From assembly GCA_017457555.1 (NCBI GenBank), contig JAFTHG010000078.1, positions 1-5,107 on the forward strand: DNA of 5,107 nucleotides, read 5' to 3'. The stretch is from Kiritimatiellia bacterium (GTDB lineage: Bacteria; Verrucomicrobiota; Kiritimatiellia; RFP12; DVOR01). Made by a program: the position numbers and the translations under genes. This document shows, in pieces, positions 1 to 5,107 of this stretch (position 1 is its first letter; each line of letters starts with the position of its first letter). The notes under the pieces are model-generated. The model was not told where the DNA came from, did no database searches, and was given only the letters and a program-made list of their open reading frames with translations.

Positions 1-464
1 ACACCCTCGGAAATCGTAACAGAGGTCAATCCGCTGCACCCATAAAACGCAGAATACCCAATCCAGGTCACGCTCGAGGGAATCGTGACAGAGGTCAAAC
101 CGCTGCAACCAGAAAACGCATAATCCCCAATGCTAGGGGCTCCATCTGAAATAATGAGTGTTTTAAGATTGCTTCCTGACATTCCTTCGGGAAGCCAAGA
201 CGCTGTCAGGTGCTCCGGTGCCACACCCTCAAACGCATAACTCCCAATTGAAGTTATGCCGGAGGGAATCGTCACAAAGATCAAACCGCTACAACCAGAA
301 AACGCTCTCTCCCCAATTGAAGTCACGCTCGAGGGAATCGTAACAGAGGTCAAACCGCTACAACCAGAAAACGCATAATCCCCAATTGAGGTCACGCTCG
401 AGGGAATCGTAACCGAGGTCAAACCGCTGCAACCAGAAAACGCGCTCTCCCCAATTGAGGTCAC
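1..464 (-). repeat. BspA-type LRR array of the large protein (69-base units, continues past left edge)
   Basis: Six units in the order of translation: 396..464, 327..395, 258..326, an irregular 117-base unit at 141..257, then 72..140 and 3..71. Regular units encode 23 residues, VTSIGxxAFSGCSGLTSVTIPSS. Adjacent units 327..395 and 396..464 differ at about 6 of 69 bases by hand count, so they are nearly identical as DNA. Each regular unit keeps one Cys in 'GCSGL', which would stack as a cysteine ladder in the solenoid. The unit at 72..140 starts with APSIG instead of VTSIG. Confidence 0.92.
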
Positions 465-3400
465 AGGAAGACCGTTTATTGTTTCAGGAATTAACAAAGG
501 CTCTGAATAATCACGCTTCTTAATCCCCGTTATAGCAACTTCATTATCCGCAACGTGAAACCACAAAAGACTTAAGGCGATATCCTCTGGTGTCACAATT
601 TCATCTTCCCAAAGCTGCATCTTCAAATTGAAGAAACGTCCACCCTCTTCGCCAAAGTCTTCAATCATTCTAATCCATTCTTCTGCGTATCGCGCAGGAT
701 AGTAACCAATGGCAGAGCTTGGGAACCAGCAACATCCCATGGAATAGTTAAAACCTTTAAAGAATACAGTCTGCAAATTCGGAACGTTTTCAGTTTCACA
801 AATACTGTATATCCCCATTTCAATATCAGGGAACGTAATCGATGTCACGCGTTCATAAAGATCAAATTGTCCAAGCGAAAAGGCACAAACAGGGAGTCCT
901 TCAATTGTTTTAGGGATTCCAATCTCTTCTGGATAATCGCCCTGTAATCCAGTAATCGTTACCCTCGTAGCGTTTTCTATACTGTATACAAAGAACTCTT
1001 CTGGAGTTACACTTGGAACACCCCAAATAGCATATAAGGTGACGACGCCATTTTGTTCTGAAGTTAAATTGCTCACAGTTGCATTATTACCATAAACAAC
1101 TCTTCCATTAGGTTCTACAGCCCATCCTTTAAAATAAAATCCTTCTTTTACAAAGGTAGATTTGGGGAGTGTGATGGGTTCACCATACGTCGCAGAAGTC
1201 TGCCCCATCAACCCCGAACCGCCATTAGCAGAATAAGTAATAGTATATTGATTTGCTATCCATGTCGCACGGATTGTTTGAGCTCCTGTCATTTCCGTTG
1301 TAATCTGATTGGGAACCCACCCCGCAAAGGTGTAACCTTCCACAGAAGAAGGATTTACAAACGAAAGCGACTTTCCTTCCTCATAAAATTCTGGATTCTC
1401 ATGTGTAGCCCCATTTAAATTCTCGTAGGTAATTTGTGAAAGAACTACAGGCACACCTTTTCGACCTGTCATTGGATTAGACATTTCCGATTCTACCTCA
1501 CCTTCGGCTTCAATCCAATACCAATAAACTTGGTCCAAGACTCCCGTTGTATCTAGATAAGTTGAAACACCCACATTCGGAATTTCAGCAACTAATCTTG
1601 CAGATGAGGGCACACTCGTTTCACCACGATAGATGCGATAAGTGCTTGCCCAAGCGAGATTATTCCATGTAAGTGTTACACCCGTTAAATCAGATTCTGC
1701 CGAAATAAGCGTGAGTGGTAAAGGTTCAAAAACAGCCGTCACGGATTTAGCCACATCTACGCGGAAGGTCAATGGATTCTGCATTGACTCAATATCGCCA
1801 GTCCAGTACGAAAAGGCATATCCATCGTTAGGTACGGCAGTCAATGTCGCTTCCGTTCCAAGACCATATGTTCCAGAACCAGAAACAGATCCTCCACGCT
1901 CTGCAATAGCTGTAATGTTAATTAATGTTCGCGCAGATTGTTCAATCGTATAAACTTCACCATTAACAAAAATTTTACCTGTTCGCGGCTTTCCTGTATT
2001 GTTATCAGTGTAGATAAAACGTACCGTACCACTTCCTGTTCCCGAATCATAGCCTGAGATAATGGTAACCCAAGGCTCCGTTACAATTGCATTCCAAATC
2101 TCATTAATGTTTGCCGAAACACCAAACTCGCCTTCTCCATTGTTGCCAGAAACCGTTGTTCCATTTGGTGAGATTGAAACAGCATATGCACGCTGTGTGA
2201 TGTAGACCACCTTGTCACCCACCGTGATGGTTCCTGTACGTGAACCGCCATCACCCACATACGGCGAAATGATATACATAATCTCACCATCACCCGTCCC
2301 AGAATCACCTTGGAAAATCGTAATCCACGTCGGATCAGAGGCAACAGCCGTCCACGATACATTACCATCAGGGTGAATAGAAATTGATTCCGAGCCACCA
2401 TCCGTATCAAAAATAATGTTCTCATACTCCACTTCTACGCCACGCGCTTTCTGCGACACCGTAAAGGTCTTTTCGGCAATTTTGATTGTGCCACTGCGCG
2501 GATAAATCGTTTCATTCGCAGATGCTTGAAGAACGACCGTACTCGGCCCCACGCCCGACGTTGCGCCATTGACCGTTAACCAATCTAAATTTTCAACAAT
2601 CTCCCACTGCACAATATTCGAAAGCGAAACGTTAATCGCACAACTCTCACCAGACGCCTCAAACTCATAACCCAGACGCGACAGAGCTGACTCTGCACCA
2701 GGCTGTATTACCTTATGTTTCCTCGCCGGCATGCCCGACTTCGCATCGGGTGTCACCGTAATCGTACCCGTACGATCATATAATGTTGACTGTGGAGAGG
2801 CCACATAAACCACATTACCATTTCCTGCACCTGTGGCCGTGGTTGAAGACACCGTCAACCAATTCGCATTGCTCTTTGCACTCCACGGCAAGTCTGGTGT
2901 GGCCGTCACTGCAATTAACCCATTTGCACCATTCACACTTGCCGCTGATGCTTCAGGGCTTACAGAGAAAATCAAGTCTGTTCGTCCACTTTGGGTCACT
3001 GTAAAGGTTTCTGTCCCAATCGTTACCGTACCCGTACGCGCGACATAACTTGGGTTCTCTGCAATCGCAATTGAAACTAAATCGCCACCCTTGCCATTAC
3101 CACCATCCACCACGGAAATCCAGCTTGCATTCGGCGTCACACTCCATTCTGTGATGGCAAGCGCATTCACTGTAATCGGAATCACATGCGTATGCCAATC
3201 CTTTGATTCCGAATACGATTCCAACATCATTCGGCGACCATATTGAAATACAGTCACCGTATTCCCTGCCACCGTAATTGAGCCTTGACGCGTAGACACC
3301 TGATCAAATGGCGCCACCGTGTACGAAACAGAGCCTTCCCCTTCACCACTGGTGGGAGACACCGAAATCCAGTCTGTATTTGAACGCGCCTGCCATGTAA

Positions 3401-4094
3401 TCTGACTAGGGGCTGTCACCGCGATTGACAAGGTTCCGCCTTCATTTTCAAATGTACCACTCGTTGGTGAAATCGTTGCGCCAACACCCTTTTGCGTAAT
3501 AGTATGCACATGACCACTCACGTAAACATACCCCACGCGCTGCTCCACATTTGCATTCGCATCTACTGCGTAAGCCACTGGATATCCTGCAGTTCCACTT
3601 GTAGCATTGAGCGTAATCCACGATGCACTGACCGAAGCGCTCCATGTACCACTTCCCGAAGTCACAATTGCATTCGCACCACCTGCCGCTGTAAAATTAC
3701 GCGTCAGCGGCGCAATTGAAATCGCTGAATCCAAGCCCATTGGAGGATTAGGTTCTTCCTGAACAGAGTAGGAAAATGCCGTAACATTTACAAAACACCC
3801 AAGCGTTGTATCGCCAGAAGTGTAAGTAAGCATTTGTTCTCCCAACCTTTGTGGTTGCCAAACCGCTTGAACTGACTCAGTCGATGAGAAGAGTTCTTCT
3901 CCATCAAGTGTCACCACGAGAGATTCAGCCATGTCCGAAAGCGGACAATCCATCTGAACATCTCCTGTTATAACTGCCCCTTCAGGAAGCGAAGTCATAA
4001 CGACTGGCTCCAATGCCACCTGTACAAGTGTTGGAACTGCATAAAGGGCGAATCCCGACACTATCGATATGAATAATAGGACTAACTTTTTCAT
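1..4094 (-). CDS. Large multidomain secreted protein: seven BACON-like domains, InlB-type and FN3 domains, BspA-type LRR array; 3' end outside window
   Basis: One uninterrupted frame of 1364 codons from ATG 4094..4092 to the left edge, where it is still open. I translated it throughout and found no stop. Start chosen because GAGGAG lies 6 bases upstream and the product begins with a typical Sec signal peptide (MKKLVLLFISIVSGFALYA). Layout: 20-122 unassigned; 123-722 seven BACON-like repeats; 723-792 divergent InlB-type repeat; 793-880 FN3-like; 881-945 and 946-1025 Listeria-Bacteroides (InlB B-type) repeats; 1026-1210 linker with two LRR head motifs; 1211-1364 BspA-type LRR units, continuing off the window. 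No enzyme domain or membrane helix is visible after the signal peptide. BACON domains are proposed to bind carbohydrate or mucin, and LRR/InlB modules occur in adhesins, so a role in attachment or extracellular ligand binding is inferred. Its LRR array is paralogous to that of the gene just upstream. Exact substrate unknown. Confidence 0.93.
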   Translation of the reverse strand, partial: MKKLVLLFISIVSGFALYAVPTLVQVALEPVVMTSLPEGAVITGDVQMDCPLSDMAESLVVTLDGEELFSSTESVQAVWQPQRLGEQMLTYTSGDTTLGCFVNVTAFSYSVQEEPNPPMGLDSAISIAPLTRNFTAAGGANAIVTSGSGTWSASVSASWITLNATSGTAGYPVAYAVDANANVEQRVGYVYVSGHVHTITQKGVGATISPTSGTFENEGGTLSIAVTAPSQITWQARSNTDWISVSPTSGEGEGSVSYTVAPFDQVSTRQGSITVAGNTVTVFQYGRRMMLESYSESKDWHTHVIPITVNALAITEWSVTPNASWISVVDGGNGKGGDLVSIAIAENPSYVARTGTVTIGTETFTVTQSGRTDLIFSVSPEASAASVNGANGLIAVTATPDLPWSAKSNANWLTVSSTTATGAGNGNVVYVASPQSTLYDRTGTITVTPDAKSGMPARKHKVIQPGAESALSRLGYEFEASGESCAINVSLSNIVQWEIVENLDWLTVNGATSGVGPSTVVLQASANETIYPRSGTIKIAEKTFTVSQKARGVEVEYENIIFDTDGGSESISIHPDGNVSWTAVASDPTWITIFQGDSGTGDGEIMYIISPYVGDGGSRTGTITVGDKVVYITQRAYAVSISPNGTTVSGNNGEGEFGVSANINEIWNAIVTEPWVTIISGYDSGTGSGTVRFIYTDNNTGKPRTGKIFVNGEVYTIEQSARTLINITAIAERGGSVSGSGTYGLGTEATLTAVPNDGYAFSYWTGDIESMQNPLTFRVDVAKSVTAVFEPLPLTLISAESDLTGVTLTWNNLAWASTYRIYRGETSVPSSARLVAEIPNVGVSTYLDTTGVLDQVYWYWIEAEGEVESEMSNPMTGRKGVPVVLSQITYENLNGATHENPEFYEEGKSLSFVNPSSVEGYTFAGWVPNQITTEMTGAQTIRATWIANQYTITYSANGGSGLMGQTSATYGEPITLPKSTFVKEGFYFKGWAVEPNGRVVYGNNATVSNLTSEQNGVVTLYAIWGVPSVTPEEFFVYSIENATRVTITGLQGDYPEEIGIPKTIEGLPVCAFSLGQFDLYERVTSITFPDIEMGIYSICETENVPNLQTVFFKGFNYSMGCCWFPSSAIGYYPARYAEEWIRMIEDFGEEGGRFFNLKMQLWEDEIVTPEDIALSLLWFHVADNEVAITGIKKRDYSEPLLIPETINGLPVTSIGESAFSGCSGLTSVTIPSSVTSIGDYAFSGCSGLTSVTIPSSVTSIGERAFSGCSGLIFVTIPSGITSIGSYAFEGVAPEHLTASWLPEGMSGSNLKTLIISDGAPSIGDYAFSGCSGLTSVTIPSSVTWIGYSAFYGCSGLTSVTISEG
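141..257 (-). repeat. Irregular 39-residue LRR unit, copy in the large protein
   Basis: Residues 1280-1318. It begins as a normal unit (ITSIGSYAFEG), then replaces the 'CSGL' loop with VAPEHLTASWLPEGMSGSN, and resumes an LRR strand (LKTLIISDG). The extra 16 residues probably form a loop or short helix protruding from the solenoid. The same unit is present in the neighbouring gene. Confidence 0.85.
465..1019 (-). other. Linker with duplicated LRR head motif and an internal end-cap-like motif (residues 1026-1210)
   Basis: Residues 1030-1072 and 1168-1214 share one layout: TPE(E/D), an F-V strand, (V/A)TITG-type strand, DY-E, then IP(K/E)TI(E/N)GLPV. Between them, 'ITFPDIE' and 'NLQTVFFKGF' look like degenerate LRR strands, and 'GYYPARYAEEWIRMIED' (1130-1146) resembles the 'GYYFPEYTSAWESVIKD' motif that ends the array in the neighbouring gene. 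The segment therefore looks like a short, decayed LRR array with its own head and cap, followed by a second head that opens the main array. The cysteine pair C1121-C1122 is unusual for this otherwise cysteine-poor stretch. The role is inferred as structural. Confidence 0.55.
1020..1454 (-). repeat. Two Listeria-Bacteroides (InlB B-type) repeats (residues 881-945 and 946-1025)
   Basis: The first unit has ITYENLNGATHENPEFY, then GYTFAGW and a closing 'TIRATW'. The second has YTITYSANGGSG, LPKSTFVKEGFYFKGW and a closing 'VVTLYAIW'. The alternating 'GY-F-GW' centre and 'A-W' end are the hallmarks of the Listeria-Bacteroides repeat family (Flg_new). These modules occur in surface proteins of Listeria, Bacteroidota and PVC bacteria, where they form stalks or contribute to host contact. 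The two copies are distant from each other, so this is not a recent duplication. Confidence 0.85.
1455..1718 (-). other. Fibronectin type III-like domain (residues 793-880)
   Basis: Typical FN3 landmarks: a 'GVTLTWNN' strand B with the core Trp (W810), 'ASTYRIYRGE' strand C, 'STYLDTTGVLDQVYWYWIEA' strands E-F with an aromatic cluster, and a final 'ESEMSNPMTGRKG' strand G and linker. FN3 domains in bacterial extracellular proteins mainly space other modules. Assignment rests on pattern only. Confidence 0.72.
1719..1928 (-). other. Divergent InlB-type repeat domain (residues 723-792)
   Basis: The segment reads as INITAIAERGGSVSGSG, a central 'EATLTAVPNDGYAFSYWTGD' core, and a closing 'SVTAVF' strand. 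This is the usual pattern of the bacterial divergent InlB B-repeat family (GG-V-G-G-Y--G, A-P--GY-F--W-G, --V-A-F). It is a small beta-grasp-like module common in cell-surface proteins and probably acts as a spacer or binding module between the BACON array and the FN3-like domain. Confidence 0.8.
1929..3728 (-). repeat. Seven tandem BACON-like domains (residues 123-722)
   Basis: Seven units of about 81-96 residues: 123-203, 204-286, 287-370, 371-466, 467-550, 551-636 and 637-722. Each shows the family signature: a tryptophan pair 8-9 residues apart (W151/W159, W234/W242, W317/W325, W404/W412, W497/W505, W581/W590, W667/W675), a G/T-rich turn, then an 'RTGTITV' type strand and a closing 'FTVTQ' strand with an invariant Gln (Q201, Q284, Q368, Q464, Q548, Q634, Q719). 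Unit 3 has an atypical first strand (RRMMLESYSESKDWHTHV). Unit 4 carries an extra loop (PDAKSGMPARKHK) before its closing strand. Units are clearly homologous as protein, but I saw no near-identical DNA between them, so the expansion is old. BACON domains are proposed carbohydrate-binding modules; here no catalytic partner is fused. Confidence 0.85.
3729..4037 (-). other. Unassigned N-terminal region (residues 20-122) of the large protein
   Basis: About 100 residues between the signal peptide and the first BACON-like unit. Alternating hydrophobic stretches (SLVVTLDGEELF, FVNVTAFSYSV) suggest a beta-sandwich of immunoglobulin-like type, and two cysteines (C50 and C100) could pair. It ends in a proline-rich linker (EEPNPPMG). 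I do not recognise a family. Confidence 0.5.
4038..4094 (-). other. Signal peptide-coding segment (residues 1-19)
   Basis: The N-terminus has a short basic start (MKK), a hydrophobic core (LVLLFISIVSGF) and a plausible signal peptidase I site after ALYA, just before VPTLV. There is no lipobox cysteine at the junction, so a type I signal peptide rather than a lipoprotein signal is inferred. It directs the protein across the inner membrane by the Sec pathway. Confidence 0.85.
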
Positions 4095-4123
4095 GTTTAA
4101 CTCCTCAATGAATAAACTGCTCA
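4095..4123 (-). other. Short intergenic gap between the two LRR genes
   Basis: 29 bases between the TAA stop and the ATG, containing the GAGGAG site. There is no hairpin with a T-run, so no terminator, and no recognisable promoter. This supports a two-gene transcription unit read from right to left. Confidence 0.75.
4101..4106 (-). promoter_or_regulatory. Shine-Dalgarno site of the large multidomain gene
   Basis: On the minus strand this reads GAGGAG, 6 bases before the ATG at 4094. It is strong and well spaced, and it decides the start in favour of 4094 over the in-frame ATG at 4124. It lies inside the 29-base gap after the upstream gene's stop, and the gap has no room for a separate promoter, so transcription from upstream is likely. 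Confidence 0.85.
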
Positions 4124-5107
4124 TTACAAATCCGTACAATACTCCACGTAAAAACGCAGCGACGCAGCGTCCAAACGAATACCATCCTTTGCCATGTCCC
4201 ATTCAAACGTAACAGCCCCTGAAGATAACGATTTTGTAACCATTATCGCTTTTGCCTCATACGTCTCACCTGTCGTCTCGTCATAACACGACAAAACAAA
4301 ATCCTCGAAAATTGTGGCATCCTTTAGTGCTTCAGAGGAGTACACTATGATGACTTTTCCAAAAGGCGAAATCGGAGTTATCGTCAAAGTCCCAATAGTT
4401 TCCTCTGGCAAAACGTCAACTAACACCCCATTCCATTTGCCATCCTTGATTACGCTTTCCCATGCCGATGTATATTCGGGAAAATAATACCCCTTCGCAC
4501 CAGAAATCTCTGTTGCTAAGTTTGTCAAGTGTGTTGGAGGTATTGAAGTAAAAATGATCGACGTCAAACCGCTACAACCAGAAAACGCATACTCCCCAAT
4601 TGAGGTCACGCTGGAGGGAATCGTAACAGAGGTTAAACCAGTGCAATACTCAAACGCCCAACCCTCAATTGAGGTCACGCTGGAGGGAATCGTTACCGAG
4701 GTCAAACCGCTACAATTGTAAAACGCATTATACCCAATTGACGTCACGCTCGAGGGTATCGTTACCGAGGTTAAACCGCTGCAACCAGAAAACGCCAAAT
4801 CCCCAATTGAGGTCACACTCTCGGGAATAACCAATGTTTTAAGATTGTCTTTTGACATCCCAGAAGGCAGCCAAGCCGCTGTCAATGCTTCAGGCGCAAC
4901 ACCCTCAAACGCATAATCCCCAATGGAGGCCACACTCTCGGGAATCGTTACCGAGGTTAAACCGCTGCAACCAGAAAACGCCAAATCCCCAATTGAGGTC
5001 ACACCCTCGGGAATCGTCACAGAGGTCAAACCGCTACAACCAGAAAACGCAGACTCTCCAATACTCGTCACACTCTCGGGAATCGTCACCGAGGTCAAAC
5101 CGCTACA
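4124..5107 (-). CDS. BspA-type leucine-rich repeat protein, 3' part only (5' end outside window)
   Basis: Reading frame open from the right window edge to a TAA stop at 4126..4124, giving 327 visible residues. Residues 1-189 (counted from the edge) are LRR_5/BspA-type repeats of 23 residues with consensus VTSIGxxAFSGCSGLTSVTIPxS, plus one irregular 39-residue unit at residues 59-97. Residues 190-327 form a C-terminal region that starts with a 'GYYFPEYTSAWESVIKDGKW' array-end motif and continues as a probable beta-rich domain ending in EYCTDL; I do not recognise its family. No LPXTG motif, C-terminal membrane helix or obvious secretion-sorting signal is visible. BspA-type LRR proteins are commonly surface or secreted adhesins; that role is inferred here. 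A TTG at 5098 could be read as a start, but it lies in the middle of a repeat (GGT TTG ACC), so the true start is beyond the window. It lies 29 bases upstream of the next gene on the same strand, so co-transcription is likely. Confidence 0.9.
   Translation of the reverse strand, partial: CSGLTSVTIPESVTSIGESAFSGCSGLTSVTIPEGVTSIGDLAFSGCSGLTSVTIPESVASIGDYAFEGVAPEALTAAWLPSGMSKDNLKTLVIPESVTSIGDLAFSGCSGLTSVTIPSSVTSIGYNAFYNCSGLTSVTIPSSVTSIEGWAFEYCTGLTSVTIPSSVTSIGEYAFSGCSGLTSIIFTSIPPTHLTNLATEISGAKGYYFPEYTSAWESVIKDGKWNGVLVDVLPEETIGTLTITPISPFGKVIIVYSSEALKDATIFEDFVLSCYDETTGETYEAKAIMVTKSLSSGAVTFEWDMAKDGIRLDAASLRFYVEYCTDL
4127..4540 (-). other. C-terminal region of the upstream LRR protein, family not recognised
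   Basis: 138 residues after the array. An array-end motif with YYFPEYTSAWE is followed by KWNGVLVDVLPEE and then about 90 residues that look beta-rich (GTLTITPISPFGKVIIVYSS, FVLSCYDETTGETYEAKAIM, GAVTFEWDMAKDG, LRFYVEYC). Two cysteines remain (in LSCYD and EYCTDL). It may serve as a cap, an anchor or a sorting domain for secretion; the sequence alone does not decide. Confidence 0.55.
4541..5107 (-). repeat. BspA-type LRR array of the upstream protein (69-base units, enters from right edge)
   Basis: A partial unit at the edge (5072..5107), then regular units at 5003..5071 and 4934..5002, an irregular 117-base unit at 4817..4933, and regular units at 4748..4816, 4679..4747, 4610..4678 and 4541..4609. 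The last unit decays into 'SIIFTSIPP' and closes the array. The unit at 4610..4678 is variant (SIEGWAFEYCTGL). The same repeat backbone and DNA words occur as in the array at 1..464. Confidence 0.92.
4817..4933 (-). repeat. Irregular 39-residue LRR unit, copy in the upstream protein
   Basis: Matches the unit at 141..257 in length and register: VASIGDYAFEG, then VAPEALTAAWLPSGMSKDN, then LKTLVIPES. An ungapped hand alignment of the two 117-base copies gives about 70 percent identity, lower than that between many regular units. Confidence 0.85.

Noticed and set aside
126..140. Short inverted repeat CCCC...GGGG as a terminator stem
   Set aside because: Only about four base pairs, no T-run, and it lies inside an open coding frame.
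1642..1953. Plus-strand open frame of 103 codons
   Set aside because: It lies antisense to the BACON/InlB region of the large minus-strand gene. Its product has no recognisable domain and no convincing ribosome site; it is a by-product of the coding strand.
2081..2425. Minus-strand open frame of 114 codons in another frame
   Set aside because: It overlaps the BACON array in a frame different from the continuous 1364-codon frame. Its composition is rich in Arg and Met, with no domain or signal.
2783..3048. Two overlapping plus-strand open frames
   Set aside because: Both are antisense to BACON-like units 3 and 4, and their products look like low-complexity shadow translation.
3448..3719. Overlapping small open frames on both strands
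   Set aside because: Both are nested in the first BACON-like unit in other frames. Cys/Arg-rich shadow products without start signals.
5096..5098. TTG as the start of the upstream LRR gene
   Set aside because: It is the Leu codon of the repeated CSGL motif, and the frame remains open with the same repeat to the window edge. The true start lies outside.
4541..5107. CRISPR array
   Set aside because: The 69-base periodicity is continuous coding repeats with no unique spacers, all in one frame, encoding a known LRR unit.

Overview
The window holds parts of two large secreted or surface-type repeat proteins, encoded one after the other on the minus strand, and nothing else that I can support. 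Reading the minus strand from right to left, the first gene (4124..5107) enters from beyond the right edge and shows only its 3' end. It has a BspA-type leucine-rich repeat (LRR) array built on a 23-residue unit, followed by a 138-residue C-terminal region I do not recognise. Only 29 bases separate its stop from the next start. The second gene (1..4094) begins with a signal peptide and stays open for 1364 codons until it leaves the window at the left edge, inside its own LRR array.

The second protein is a mosaic. In order it has a signal peptide (1-19), an unassigned N-terminal region (20-122), seven tandem BACON-like beta-sandwich domains (123-722), a divergent InlB-type repeat (723-792), a fibronectin type III-like domain (793-880), two Listeria-Bacteroides/InlB B-type repeats (881-1025), and a segment with two copies of an LRR 'head' motif and an 'end-cap'-like motif (1026-1210). 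The BspA-type LRR array then runs from 1211 to the window edge. No catalytic domain is visible. Everything points to adhesion or ligand binding outside the cell, but no ligand can be named from sequence.

The two LRR arrays are related unit by unit. Each contains the same unusual 39-residue unit, followed by matching neighbour units in the same order, so the two genes share a duplicated (or converted) block. The regular 69-base units are close to identical at DNA level, whereas the irregular units have diverged more. This suggests that the regular units are being homogenised or expanded by recombination.

The organism is bacterial: there is a clear Shine-Dalgarno sequence, a compact two-gene arrangement and a Sec signal peptide. 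The mix of BACON, InlB/Listeria-Bacteroides, FN3 and 'SVTSIG..AF..CSGLTSVTIP' LRR modules, with moderate GC, fits a gut or other host-associated member of the PVC group (Kiritimatiellota or Lentisphaerota type) or possibly Bacteroidota. That placement is an inference from domain style, not from a marker gene. There is no gene-free stretch longer than the 29-base intergenic gap. No RNA gene, mobile element, CRISPR array or terminator was seen.
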